Translations under genes and position numbers: made by a program
In this document: one piece after another, positions 53,826-62,998 of the stretch
Position numbering within the stretch: position 1 is the first letter of the stretch
Layout: every line of letters begins with the position of its first letter
Notes under the pieces: model-generated
Database searches by the model: none
Told to the model about the DNA's origin: nothing
The model's input: the letters and a program-made list of their open reading frames with translations, nothing else
NCBI GenBank assembly: GCA_947451925.1
Contig: CANGAW010000003.1
Coordinates: 34,205 to 98,204, forward strand
DNA length: 64,000 nt
Direction: 5' to 3'
Source: Burkholderiales bacterium
GTDB lineage: Bacteria; Pseudomonadota; Gammaproteobacteria; Burkholderiales; Burkholderiaceae_D

Positions 53826-56326
53826 CAATCCTCCCTTACCGCACGCACCGCACTACCTGCCACTGCCAGCCGGCCTGATACCAGCGCTGTCAGCGAAGCC
53901 GACAGCAGCAGCACACCAGCTACTGACGCCAGCAAGCCCCAGGGCATATGCAATTGCATGGTCCAGTGAAACGACTGCGGGTTCACAATAAAAACCAGAA
54001 TCAGGCTGATGCACCAGCCCAGCAAAAATCCCACACAAATTGCCAGCCCGGCCAGCAAACTGCCTTCGCCAGCCAGCAGCAGCAAAATTTGCCGGCGCGT
54101 GACACCGACATGGCGCAGCATGCCGAACTCGCGCGCACGTGACAGTGTTTGCGCCGAGAAGGTCGCAGCGATGCCGAACAGGCCGATGAGGATGGCGACC
54201 CCTTCGAGCAGGTAAGTGACGGCAAAGCTGCGGTCAAATATCTTCAGGCTGATGGCGCGGATCTCACCCGGTTCAGCAAATTCCAGCGCGTGTGCAAAGG
54301 GCAGGGTCTGCAGTTGCTGGCGCACGCTAGCAGCGTTGCTGTCCGTCTGCATCCACAAGGCCATGTCGTTGACAGTCTGGTCGCCCGACAGCGATTGATA
54401 ATCCGTCAGCCGGATTTGCAGCGCGCCCGACTGCCGTGCATAGTCGCGCCACACGCCGGCAACCGTAAAGGGATGGACCTTGCCGGCGATGGCCAGCATG
54501 ACTTGCTGCTGTGGCTGCCAGCCGTAGAGGTCGACCATGGCTTCCGAAATCCAGACTGGTCGTGCAAGATCAGGTATCGCTTCGCCCACCATGGGCAGCA
54601 CGCGTGTCACGTCAGCGCTGTTAAGTGAGCGCGCAATCAGCGCCACTGGTGGGCGTGCTGCGTCCAGCGTTAACGACAAATTACGCGACCGTTCGGCGCG
54701 GGCCACGCCGGCCGTGTTGGCGATTTGTGTTTGCTCAGCGGGCAGCAACAGACCGTTTTCACCGCCGTTAGCGGTTCGCACATACAGATCGGCCGACAAC
54801 AGTTGCTGCAGCCAGTCGTCAACGGATTCGCGAAAACTGGCCACCATGATGGCCATCGCCACCATTAACGCAAAACTGGCCAGCACGCCGCTTAAGGCAA
54901 TCGATGCCTGATTCGGTGCATTGGCCAGCCGCGCCAGTGTCAGACCTGTGATCACGCCGCGCCAGCGGCCAGCCAGCTTGGCAAACACCAGTCCCGCTGC
55001 CCGTGGCATCAGCGCGATGCTGCCTATTAGCAGCAGCACAATCGCCAGATAGCCAAACAAGGGCAAACCAGCCACTGGCGGCAGCAGCGTACAAAGCGCA
55101 CCGATGAGCAGTGCCAGTAATGCGGGCCAAGGCGTGGCTAGTGGCGAGAGTGCCAGATCTTCACTGCCGGCTTTCAAGGCCGTAGCCGGTTTGGCTTGCG
55201 CTGCTTCCATTGCCGGTGACAGACTGCCCAGCATCGCCACACCGCTGCCACCGATAAAGAAAGCCAGCGCAGCCAGCGGATCAAACGACAAGCTGGGCTG
55301 CACGCCGGGGAAATAACCGCCGCCCAGGTCGCCGCCAAACAGAGATAACGCAGCACTGGCCAGCAGTGTGCCGAAAACCAGGCCGAGCAATGAACCGGCA
55401 ATGCCTAACAACGTGCCTTCCACCAGTACCTGTTTCAGCAACTGGTGGCGGGTTACGCCGATTACGCGCAGCAGGGCAAATTGCGGACGACGGCGCAGCA
55501 CCGACAAGGCCTGGGTAGAAAAAACCAGAAAGGCGCCGGTGAACAATGCCACCATTGCCAATACATTTAAGTTGACCCGATAGGCACGGGACATATTGGC
55601 GCTGCGCTGGTCCTGGTCTGCCGTTTCGGTGACGATCAGCTGTCGAGAAAATTGCGTTGCCAGTGCACTGCGAAATGCCTCTTTGCTGACACCGTCCAGC
55701 AGTTTGATATCGATGCGCGAGAGCTGGCCGAGTTTGCCGAATTGCCATTGCGCGCTGGCGATGTCCATTACCGCCAGCCGCTGGCCTGCGCGTGCGCGAA
55801 CCAGGGACCCTGCAATCCGCAGGGCGACATCATGGGTGCCGTTGCGCAGATACAGGGTGTCGCCTTGCTTGAGTTGCAGCCATTGCATGGCAGCCGGCGA
55901 TAAAAAAACGCTGTCGGCCATCAAGCCATCAAAGGGTCGTTGCGGATCAGGCATGCCCAATAAATCAGGTGCAATGGCGGCGGCCTGAAAGCTGTCAATG
56001 CCGACCACTTTCAAGCTGCTGCGCTGGCCGGCTACAACTACGTCCATTTCCAGCACCGGACTGGCAATCGCTACAGCCTGCATGCGGGCGATTTGCGGAT
56101 AAAACTGTTCGTCAAATTGCGGTGTCTGGGCCCGCAACTGTAAATCGGCACTGCCAGACAGGCTGCGTGCAGCAGCTGAAAATTCATTGAAGGCTGCCGT
56201 GTTAATCAGGTGAATGCCAAAGCCAAGCGCAACCCCCATGGCAATGGCGGCGATGGCAACCATGGCGCGCACCGGATGGGCGCGCCATTCACCTTGTAAT
56301 AAGCTGCGCAGCAAGCTCGACCTCAT
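53822..56326 (-). CDS. FtsX-like ABC permease, two-repeat type
   Basis: The product is 834 residues from ATG 56326, which overlaps the ATPase stop (ATGA); ATG 56338 is possible. Membrane segments cluster near the start, then at about 255-430, 460-500 and 700-830, with large periplasmic loops between. This is the double FtsX/MacB-type layout. With the LolD-like ATPase it should form a transporter acting on lipoproteins or lipids at the inner membrane. The AttH-like protein downstream may be its periplasmic partner. Confidence 0.9.
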   Translation of the reverse strand: MRSSLLRSLLQGEWRAHPVRAMVAIAAIAMGVALGFGIHLINTAAFNEFSAAARSLSGSADLQLRAQTPQFDEQFYPQIARMQAVAIASPVLEMDVVVAGQRSSLKVVGIDSFQAAAIAPDLLGMPDPQRPFDGLMADSVFLSPAAMQWLQLKQGDTLYLRNGTHDVALRIAGSLVRARAGQRLAVMDIASAQWQFGKLGQLSRIDIKLLDGVSKEAFRSALATQFSRQLIVTETADQDQRSANMSRAYRVNLNVLAMVALFTGAFLVFSTQALSVLRRRPQFALLRVIGVTRHQLLKQVLVEGTLLGIAGSLLGLVFGTLLASAALSLFGGDLGGGYFPGVQPSLSFDPLAALAFFIGGSGVAMLGSLSPAMEAAQAKPATALKAGSEDLALSPLATPWPALLALLIGALCTLLPPVAGLPLFGYLAIVLLLIGSIALMPRAAGLVFAKLAGRWRGVITGLTLARLANAPNQASIALSGVLASFALMVAMAIMVASFRESVDDWLQQLLSADLYVRTANGGENGLLLPAEQTQIANTAGVARAERSRNLSLTLDAARPPVALIARSLNSADVTRVLPMVGEAIPDLARPVWISEAMVDLYGWQPQQQVMLAIAGKVHPFTVAGVWRDYARQSGALQIRLTDYQSLSGDQTVNDMALWMQTDSNAASVRQQLQTLPFAHALEFAEPGEIRAISLKIFDRSFAVTYLLEGVAILIGLFGIAATFSAQTLSRAREFGMLRHVGVTRRQILLLLAGEGSLLAGLAICVGFLLGWCISLILVFIVNPQSFHWTMQLHMPWGLLASVAGVLLLSASLTALVSGRLAVAGSAVRAVREDW

Positions 56327-57012
56327 CGCGCTGCGCATTCCCGTGCCGGGATTTCTGTCAGGCCAGTACGAGTCAACATCAGGACGCGGTCAGCTGTGGC
56401 TGCTGCTGCTGGCGAATGGGTAACGATAATGGCACTGGCCTGATTGGCGTGAATTTCGTTTTTTAATAAAAGCAGAATCTCATGCGCAGTATCGGGGTCG
56501 AGATTGCCGGTGGGTTCATCGGCCAGAATCAAGCGCGGCTGATGTACCAGCGCCCGTGCAATTGCCACACGCTGCAATTCGCCGCCAGAGAGTTGACGCG
56601 GAAAATCGTCGCCCCGTCCAGCCAGCCCGACGGCATTGAGCATTTCTTCTGCGCGCGTCATTGGCAATTGATTCAGCACCAGTGGCAGTGCAATGTTTTG
56701 TGTCAGCGTCAGATGCGGCAGAAGATGAAAGGCCTGAAAAATAAAGCCCAGTTTTTGCCGGCGCAACAGCGTCGCCGCTTCATCATCCAGGCTGGACATG
56801 GCCACGCCGTCAATTAATAAAGCACCACTGTCGGGCGTATCCAGACCGGCAACCAGATTCAGTAAACTGGATTTGCCAACGCCAGAGTCGCCCATGATGG
56901 CCACGTATTCGCCGGGGGCAAGCTGAAAATCCAGTTGCTGCAAGACGCAACGCTTGCCATAGGATTTCGATAAAGCACGGCATTCCAAGGCGGGGGTGGC
57001 AGGCGAAGACAT
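56323..57012 (-). CDS. LolD-like ABC transporter ATP-binding protein
   Basis: A 229-residue ATPase. Walker A G-D-S-G-V-G-K-S-S, Q-loop in F-I-F-Q-A-F-H-L-L-P-H, signature L-S-G-G-E-L-Q-R, and Walker B L-I-L-A-D-E-P-T-G-N-L-D. The sequence E-P-T-G-N-L-D is typical of the LolD/MacB branch. First gene of the operon, which continues to the permease, AttH-like protein and ABC exporter. Confidence 0.93.
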   Translation of the reverse strand: MSSPATPALECRALSKSYGKRCVLQQLDFQLAPGEYVAIMGDSGVGKSSLLNLVAGLDTPDSGALLIDGVAMSSLDDEAATLLRRQKLGFIFQAFHLLPHLTLTQNIALPLVLNQLPMTRAEEMLNAVGLAGRGDDFPRQLSGGELQRVAIARALVHQPRLILADEPTGNLDPDTAHEILLLLKNEIHANQASAIIVTHSPAAAATADRVLMLTRTGLTEIPARECAAR

Positions 57013-57158
57013 GGGGTGGGCAAGAAAGAAAAGGACACCAGTGTAGCAATGCTGGCTGATTGGTGTTTTCCGTGATGCTCATGCGTTCCCTCTAATGCAT
57101 TTATGTCAGATCGACTATCATCTGAAGCCACATTGTCCAGTCTTTACTAAACTCTATT

Positions 57159-58121
57159 TTGCTGACCTTCATCGACCAATCCCGGCACCATGCGGCCGCC
57201 GCAGAAATTATTTCCGGCCTCAACGCGAACCCGCCCTTGGTGTCGCCGCGTTATTTGTACGATGCGCTCGGTTCCCATTTGTTTACCGCGTTAACTGAGC
57301 TGCCTGAGTACTACCTGACTCGCGCTGAACACGCGATTTTCCGCGAGCATGGTGCTCAAATTGCGGCATCAACCGGTCTGGCGCGAACGCTTGTGGATCT
57401 TGGCGCGGGTGATTGTGCCAAGGCGGCACAACTGATTCCGCATCTGCAGCCGCAGCACTATGTCGCGATCGATATCGCGGCCGGGTATGTACAAAAAGCA
57501 GCAGCCGGGCTGGCACAGCGTTTCCCCGACATGCAAGTGACCGCAGTCGCTGCCGATTTTGCCAGCGGCCTGCACTGGCCTCAGTCGCTGCAAGCCAACC
57601 GCCTTTTGTTTTTTTACCCCGGCTCATCCATCGGCAATTTCTCGCCAGCAGAGGCAAGGCAATTCATTCGTCAGCTGGCGCATATTTGCCATCATTCTGC
57701 AGACGGGCAGGGTGATTTACTGATTGGTGTCGACCTCGTTAAATCCAAAGCGCAACTGGAAGCGGCCTACGATGATGCGCTGGGTGTGACGGCTTGTTTT
57801 AATCTGAATCTGCTGCTGCATCTGAACCGCCTCATTGATGCGGATTTCGATGTCAGACAATTTCGCCATCGCGCGATCTTTAATGCAGAAGCCAGCCGGA
57901 TTGAAATGTCACTGGTAGCGCGCACTGCACAACAGGTGCGCTGGCGTGGCGGCGAACGATATTTTGACGAAGGAGAAGCCTTGCTGACGGAGCATAGCTA
58001 CAAATATCAAAAGGAAGATTTTCTGGCCTTGCTGCAGGAAGCCGGTTTCGATGCGGTGCAATGCTGGCAGGATGAAAATCAGGCGTTTTTGGTATGCCAC
58101 GCCCGAAGCTGCGATGCGTGA
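57159..58121 (+). CDS. egtD: L-histidine N(alpha)-methyltransferase
   Basis: Trimethylates histidine to hercynine using SAM, the first step of ergothioneine synthesis. The protein has 320 residues from TTG 57159; no better start or clear ribosome site was found, so the 5' end is uncertain. The SAM-binding site is V-D-L-G-A-G-D-C-A-K at 79-88. Y-D-A-L-G-S-x-L-F and the E-L-P-E-Y-Y-L-T-R-A-E segment are typical of EgtD. It overlaps egtB by eight bases. Confidence 0.9.
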   Translation: MLTFIDQSRHHAAAAEIISGLNANPPLVSPRYLYDALGSHLFTALTELPEYYLTRAEHAIFREHGAQIAASTGLARTLVDLGAGDCAKAAQLIPHLQPQHYVAIDIAAGYVQKAAAGLAQRFPDMQVTAVAADFASGLHWPQSLQANRLLFFYPGSSIGNFSPAEARQFIRQLAHICHHSADGQGDLLIGVDLVKSKAQLEAAYDDALGVTACFNLNLLLHLNRLIDADFDVRQFRHRAIFNAEASRIEMSLVARTAQQVRWRGGERYFDEGEALLTEHSYKYQKEDFLALLQEAGFDAVQCWQDENQAFLVCHARSCDA

Positions 58122-59301
58122 CACGAATTCCCGCTTGCAGCGTTTTCAAACCGTGCGTGCGGCCAGTTGCGCGCTGTTGCCGTTTCTGAGCGCAGAAGAT
58201 TGCTGTGTGCAGGCGATGCCGGACGCCAGTCCATTGAAATGGCATCTGGCCCATACCAGCTGGTTTTTTGAGACCTTCATTCTGTCGCGGGACGAACAAT
58301 ATCAGCCCTTCAATCCGGCATTTCGCACCCTGTTCAATTCGTATTACAACGGTGTCGGCCCGCAGTATCCGCGACTACAGCGCGGCTTACTGACACGCCC
58401 GGGCTTTGCTGACGTGCTGGATTATCGCGCGCATGTCGATGCAGCGATGGCCGCTTTGATTCTCAGCGATAGCGATGTGGATGAACTGCTTGAGCTGGGC
58501 CTGCAGCATGAGCAGCAGCATCAGGAATTAATGCACACCGATATCAAAGCTTTGCTGGCGATGAACCCGCTGCAGCCGGCTTTGCTGCCTGCGCCCGTTG
58601 CGAAAGAGGCCGCCAGCGCAGAAAAACAATGGATCGCTTGCGATGGGGGACTGGTCTCTATCGGTCATCGGGGAGAGGGCTTTTGCTTTGATAATGAATT
58701 GCCTTCGCATGTGGTGTTTGTCGCGCCCTTCGCCATAGATTCGCAACTGGTCACGAACGCTGATTATCTGACCTTTATCAAGGATGGCGGTTATGAGAAG
58801 CCGCACTTATGGCTGGCCGAAGCGTGGCAATGGGTGCAGCGTGAACAAGTCGCGATGCCCTTGTACTGGCAATGCGACGAGGCAGGCCAATGGCAGCATT
58901 TTTCACTGCATGGCTGGCAAGCCTTGCCCTTGCGGCAGGCTGTTTTGCATCTGTCGTTTTTTGAAGCAGATGCCTATGCGCGCTGGGCCGGCGCACGACT
59001 GCCTACCGAAGCAGAGTGGGAGTGTGCGGCCCGCTCGCACGAAGCGCAGTTAACTGGTTTGTTTGGCACCTGCTGGCAATGGACTGCCAGTAGTTATACC
59101 GCCTATCCGGGCTTTGTAGAAGCTGCCGGCGCAGTCGGCGAGTACAACGGCAAGTTCATGATTAACCAGATGGTATTGCGCGGATCTTCAGCGGCCACTC
59201 CTCCTGGTCATGCGCGGGTCAGTTACCGCAATTTTTTCCCGACCAACGCCCGCTGGCAATTAACCGGCTTGCGGCTGGCGCGCAATCTGGCCAGCGCCTG
59301 A
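58114..59301 (+). CDS. egtB: Hercynine oxygenase / sulfoxide synthase EgtB
   Basis: An iron-dependent enzyme that joins oxidised sulfur to hercynine. The product is 395 residues from ATG 58114. The N-terminal DinB-like domain has the likely iron ligands H47 (L-A-H-T-S-W) and H132/H136 (Q-H-E-Q-Q-H-Q-E). The C-terminal half is an FGE-sulfatase-like fold ending R-V-S-Y-R-N-F-F and G-L-R-L-A-R-N. egtA and egtC are absent here, so cysteine may be the direct sulfur donor, as in two-gene clusters. Confidence 0.92.
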   Translation: MRDTNSRLQRFQTVRAASCALLPFLSAEDCCVQAMPDASPLKWHLAHTSWFFETFILSRDEQYQPFNPAFRTLFNSYYNGVGPQYPRLQRGLLTRPGFADVLDYRAHVDAAMAALILSDSDVDELLELGLQHEQQHQELMHTDIKALLAMNPLQPALLPAPVAKEAASAEKQWIACDGGLVSIGHRGEGFCFDNELPSHVVFVAPFAIDSQLVTNADYLTFIKDGGYEKPHLWLAEAWQWVQREQVAMPLYWQCDEAGQWQHFSLHGWQALPLRQAVLHLSFFEADAYARWAGARLPTEAEWECAARSHEAQLTGLFGTCWQWTASSYTAYPGFVEAAGAVGEYNGKFMINQMVLRGSSAATPPGHARVSYRNFFPTNARWQLTGLRLARNLASA

Positions 59302-59303
59302 TG

Positions 59304-59376
59304 CCAGTCAGTTAAGCAAAGACCCAGCGTCTTTCATTGAAAACGGAAAAATTTTCCCTTAACAAGCTACCATTAA
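59304..59376. repeat. Repeat site matching the flanks of the 427-577 element, without its inner unit
   Basis: gtcagttaagcaaagac, then gtctttcatt and aaaaatttt..ccc, match the two outer arms at 427-577 in reverse orientation. The 78 bp corresponding to 476-553 are missing. It lies in the gap between the converging egtB and selD genes. Confidence 0.7.
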
Positions 59377-59394
59377 GCCAGCGCTTAAAACCTT

Positions 59395-60453
59395 TTAAGT
59401 TTTTACCTCTACACCGGTTTTGCCTTCGCTGATTTCGCCAACCACGGCAGCATGCGCAAAGCCGTGCTCAGCAAAAGCAGCCAGCACCGCGTCAACCGAC
59501 TCAACATCGCAGGCGACCAGTAAGCCACCAGAGGTTTGCGGATCACACAGCAAAGCCTGTTGGACGGCGCTGATGCCGGCGTCGAGTGCAATGTCTTGCT
59601 GATAGCCTGCCCAGTTGCGACCGGACGCACCGGTAATGAAGCCAAGTTCAGCCAATGCTTCGACTTGCGGCAACATCGGCACGGCGGACATTTGCAGCGT
59701 GATTTTCAAACTGGCGCCGCGTGCCATTTCCCGTGCGTGGCCCAATAAACCGAAGCCAGTCACATCTGTCATTGCATGCACGCCACGGATTGCGGCAATA
59801 TCCTTGCCCGGCGTATTGAGTTGGGTGGTGCTGGTGATCATGCTGGCGTAACCGGCAGCGTTAAGCGCATTTTTTTTCAGTGCCGCCGACAAAATACCTA
59901 CGCCCAGTGGTTTGCCCAAAATCAGTTTGTCGCCAGCACGGGCATCGGCATTGCGCTTGATACGCGAAGGATGAACCAGGCCCATGACCACCAAGCCATA
60001 AATAGGTTCGACCGAATCAATGGTGTGGCCGCCGGCAATCGGAATGCCTGCCTCGGCGCAGATAGATGCGCCACCGGCGAGAATTTTGCCTATGGTTTCC
60101 ACCGGTAGTTTGTCGATGGGCATGCCAACCAGCGCCAGCGCCATGATCGGCGTGCCGCCCATGGCATACACGTCAGAGATGGCATTGGTGGCGGCGATGC
60201 GGCCAAAGTCAGTCGGATCGTCAACGATGGGCATGAAAAAATCGGTGGTGGCAATCAGCGCCTGTTCATCGTTGAGCAAATAAACCGCCGCATCGTCTGC
60301 GGTTTCGATGCCAACCAATAATTGCGGCGGTACCGGAAAGCCGGGTGACTGTTTGAGAATGTCGGCTAGTACGCCGGGCGCGATCTTGCAGCCGCAGCCG
60401 CCGCCGTGCGAGAACGACGTGAGTTTCAGACTGGATTCTGGTGTGATGCTCAT
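59395..60453 (-). CDS. selD: Selenide, water dikinase
   Basis: Makes selenophosphate from selenide and ATP, for selenocysteine or 2-selenouridine in tRNA. The protein has 352 residues from ATG 60453, with CGGAG upstream. The nucleophile is an ordinary cysteine (C20, with C22) in G-G-G-C-G-C-K-I, so it is not itself a selenoprotein. T-T-D-F-F-M-P-I-V-D-D, G-G-H-T-I-D and D-V-T-G-F-G-L-L-G-H are intact. selA, selB and selU are not in this window. Confidence 0.96.
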   Translation of the reverse strand: MSITPESSLKLTSFSHGGGCGCKIAPGVLADILKQSPGFPVPPQLLVGIETADDAAVYLLNDEQALIATTDFFMPIVDDPTDFGRIAATNAISDVYAMGGTPIMALALVGMPIDKLPVETIGKILAGGASICAEAGIPIAGGHTIDSVEPIYGLVVMGLVHPSRIKRNADARAGDKLILGKPLGVGILSAALKKNALNAAGYASMITSTTQLNTPGKDIAAIRGVHAMTDVTGFGLLGHAREMARGASLKITLQMSAVPMLPQVEALAELGFITGASGRNWAGYQQDIALDAGISAVQQALLCDPQTSGGLLVACDVESVDAVLAAFAEHGFAHAAVVGEISEGKTGVEVKT

Positions 60454-60507
60454 GCTTGACTCCGATTTTTTTGATGCGCAATTATGCAATATTGTGCGGT
60501 ACAAAAC

Positions 60508-60542
60508 GACACTGGCCCCCGGCAATGCCGGGGGCCAGTGTC
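60508..60542 (-). terminator. Intrinsic terminator after the RNA helicase gene
   Basis: GACACTGGCCCCCGGC and its exact inverted copy flank a three-base loop, giving a perfect 16-bp stem. On the minus strand it is followed by gttttg. It lies 21 bp downstream of the helicase stop. Confidence 0.85.
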
Positions 60543-60563
60543 TGTGCCTGCTGCGATTAAAGT

Positions 60564-61958
60564 TTAACCGCGGCGTGCATCGCTAGGACGGCTGCCTTTG
60601 TAGCCGCCGCCGCTGCCTGCTTCTTTACGTGGTGCACCTGGCTTGCTGAAAGTACGCTGACCTGGCTTGGCAGCACCAGCGCCGGCATTGCGGCCGTCGC
60701 CTGGACGCCAGCCGTTAGGACGTGAAGGACGGCTGGCCGACGAAGTTTTCTTCGGCTCGAAACCTTCAACCACATCAACCGGAATCAGTTGCTTGGTGAA
60801 GCGCTCGATCCGTTTCACATTCATGCCTTCTGCGTGGTTCACCAGTGAGATGGCGATACCGTTACGACCGGCACGACCGGTACGACCGATACGGTGCACA
60901 TAGTCTTCAGGGAATTTCGGCAAGTCGAAGTTGAACACGTGGGTGATGGCTGGCACGTCGATACCGCGAGCGGCAACGTCTGTTGCAACCAGCACTTTGA
61001 CCTGGCCGCGACGCAGGCTGTCGAGGGTGCGGTTACGTGCGCCCTGATGCATGTCGCCATGCAGTGCAGCAGCTGCGAAACCGGCAATGTTCAGACGGTC
61101 GGCAATGGTGTCGGCATCGCGTTTGGTGGCGGTGAAAATCACAGCCTGGTCAATGGCGGTGTCACGCAGCAGGTGGTCGAGCAGACGATTTTTGTGCGAC
61201 AGATCGTCAACGAAGTGCACCTTCTGCTGAATGTTTTCATGCTTGGAAGCCGAACCGGCGATCTGAATCACCATCGGGTCTTTGGTGATGCGGCGGGCCA
61301 TATTGCCAACCATGCCGTCAAGCGTGGCAGAGAACAACATGGTCTGACGCGTAGCCGGTGTGTTGCCGATGATGCGTTCGATGTCGTCGATGAAGCCCAT
61401 GTCGAGCATGCGGTCAGCTTCGTCCAGCACCAGAATTTCCAGTTGGGAGAAATCGATCTTGCCCGATTCCATGTGGTCGATCAGACGACCAGGAGTGGCA
61501 ACCAGAATTTCAGGATTGCGTGCCAGCAGTTGCATCTGTTTTGGGTAAGGCATGCCGCCCAAAATCGATACTGCCTTCACACGGCGCATGCCGCTGCCGT
61601 ATTTGTCAGTCGCGGTGGTCACTTGCAGTGCCAGTTCGCGGGTTGGGGTCAGTACCAGCATTTTAGGCTGGGCAGCGCGGAAACGGGTGCGGTCGCCGCC
61701 TTTGGCGCGGGATGCTTGCGCTTCCTGATTCGGGGTTTTGCCAGCTGCAGGCTCGTTTGCCAGGTCGGCAAACTTGTGCAATGCAGGCAGCATGAATGCA
61801 GCGGTTTTACCGGAACCGGTTTGCGATGACACTAACAGGTCACGGCCAGCGATAGCGGCAGGGATTGCTTGTTCTTGCACGGTTGTTGGCTTGGTGTAGC
61901 CAGCGTCGGTGAGTGCTTTAAGGACGAACGGATGCAAACCTAGGGATTCAAAAGTCAT
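60564..61958 (-). CDS. rhlE: DEAD-box RNA helicase, RhlE type
   Basis: The protein has 464 residues. The Q motif precedes Walker A S-S-Q-T-G-S-G-K-T (44-52). Then P-T-R-E-L-A-L-Q, V-L-D-E-A-D-R-M-L-D-M-G-F, S-A-T and H-R-I-G-R-T-G-R-A-G follow. The last 70 residues are basic and Gly/Arg/Ser-rich (R-P-S-R-P-N-G-W-R-P-G-D-G-R), the RNA-binding tail of RhlE-like proteins. Such helicases help ribosome assembly and RNA decay, often in the cold. About 80 residues in, a Gln/Ala/Lys-rich insert separates motif I from Ia. Confidence 0.92.
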   Translation of the reverse strand: MTFESLGLHPFVLKALTDAGYTKPTTVQEQAIPAAIAGRDLLVSSQTGSGKTAAFMLPALHKFADLANEPAAGKTPNQEAQASRAKGGDRTRFRAAQPKMLVLTPTRELALQVTTATDKYGSGMRRVKAVSILGGMPYPKQMQLLARNPEILVATPGRLIDHMESGKIDFSQLEILVLDEADRMLDMGFIDDIERIIGNTPATRQTMLFSATLDGMVGNMARRITKDPMVIQIAGSASKHENIQQKVHFVDDLSHKNRLLDHLLRDTAIDQAVIFTATKRDADTIADRLNIAGFAAAALHGDMHQGARNRTLDSLRRGQVKVLVATDVAARGIDVPAITHVFNFDLPKFPEDYVHRIGRTGRAGRNGIAISLVNHAEGMNVKRIERFTKQLIPVDVVEGFEPKKTSSASRPSRPNGWRPGDGRNAGAGAAKPGQRTFSKPGAPRKEAGSGGGYKGSRPSDARRG

Positions 61959-62312
61959 TGTTTTCTTTCGTGATGAGTCACCGCGCAGGGCATAGAAAAT
62001 GCCACGCGACAGCGAAAAAATGCAACGCCAACCAACGAAACAGACGAAAACTTAACGGGAAGATTTCGGCACAAAAGCTTTGCGCCGGATAGGTGCTCTG
62101 TAGAGCGGCACCGGGAGGCGGGAAGGCTTCAGGTTGATGCTAAGGGTCTGCGATGCGACTAAGTGCACTGCGTTTTGTGCAGTGCGGGGCGAATTGTACA
62201 GGAAAAGGTTTGCGGCAGGGTTTAAAAGTCGTGATTCAAACACTTTATCCACTTTCTAATTTTTTTGAGTTCAGTTATTGTGTATTCATGTGTACACAAT
62301 TTGGAGCTTGCC
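61959..62312. other. Divergent leader region between rhlE and the Phd/PIN pair
   Basis: About 350 bp without a supported gene. The left 150 bp would be the untranslated leader of rhlE, in keeping with cold-regulated helicase genes, although no cold box was recognised. The right end holds the antitoxin operator and promoter. A short minus-strand frame at 62052-62252 has no coding support. Confidence 0.4.
62277..62300. promoter_or_regulatory. Palindrome ATTGTGTA-N8-TACACAAT, likely antitoxin operator
   Basis: The 8-bp arms are exact inverted copies. The site ends one base before the TTGGAG ribosome site and 13 bp before the antitoxin start. Its core TGTGTA...TACACA resembles the vapBC palindrome at 11341-11376. 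Confidence 0.6.
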
Positions 62313-62570
62313 ATGGATGTCCTAAAAGTTGGAATCAGAGAATTTCGCAGTCAGCTCCCGCATTATTTATTGGAGGCCGGGCAGCCTGTGGTCATCACGC
62401 GTCACGGTGAAATCATTGGCTATTACATTCCAAGCCGTGACAAAGAGCCGCGTGCTGACCTTGCCTCGCTCGAGGCGGCTGCAGCGAAACTCGATGTGAT
62501 GTTGAAAGCAGCGCAAATCGATACGGAGGAAGTAGTGGCTGAATTTAGTGCAAAACGACGCAAAAAATGA
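62313..62570 (+). CDS. Phd/YefM-type antitoxin
   Basis: The product is 85 residues from ATG 62313, with TTGGAG upstream; the longer frame from 62265 runs through the operator. The N-terminal domain V-G-I-R-E-F-R-S-Q-L-P, then G-Q-P-V-V-I-T-R-H-G-E-I-I-G-Y-Y-I-P, is the Phd/YefM DNA-binding pattern. The Lys/Arg-rich tail follows a helical toxin-binding part. It overlaps the toxin start by four bases (ATGA). Confidence 0.92.
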   Translation: MDVLKVGIREFRSQLPHYLLEAGQPVVITRHGEIIGYYIPSRDKEPRADLASLEAAAAKLDVMLKAAQIDTEEVVAEFSAKRRKK

Positions 62571-62998
62571 TCAGGGCGTCGCGACGAAGCCTAGTGCTGG
62601 ATGCAAATATTTTGATTCGTGCGGTGCTGGGGAAACGCGTACGTAATTTAATTTACGAATACGCTGATCGCGCACATTTTTATACACCCACTATATGCGT
62701 TGCTGATGCAAGTAAATATTTACCTGAAATATTAAACGCCAGAGGAATTGACACTACGCCTGTCATGACAGTTTTTACATTGCTGATGCAGTACGTGCAG
62801 GTGCTTGAAGATGAATGGCTTATGGAATACGAAGTAGTGGCAAAAGCCAGAATGCGCAGGCGTGATCTTGACGACTGGCCAGTATTAGCGGCAGCGCTTG
62901 CACTGCGTTGTCCTGTGTGGACGCAAGACGCAGATTTTTTTGGGGTGGGGATAGCGACATGGACAACGGAACATATCGAATCATTTTTTGCCTGCTAA
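62567..62998 (+). CDS. PIN-domain toxin (VapC-like)
   Basis: A 143-residue PIN nuclease. Acidic positions are visible in L-V-L-D-A-N-I-L-I-R, in R-R-R-D-L-D-D-W-P-V-L-A-A-A-L and in T-Q-D-A-D-F-F-G-V-G. The gene is coupled to a Phd-type antitoxin rather than a VapB/AbrB type, unlike the first module in this window. It probably cleaves RNA. The target is unknown. Confidence 0.9.
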   Translation: MIRASRRSLVLDANILIRAVLGKRVRNLIYEYADRAHFYTPTICVADASKYLPEILNARGIDTTPVMTVFTLLMQYVQVLEDEWLMEYEVVAKARMRRRDLDDWPVLAAALALRCPVWTQDADFFGVGIATWTTEHIESFFAC

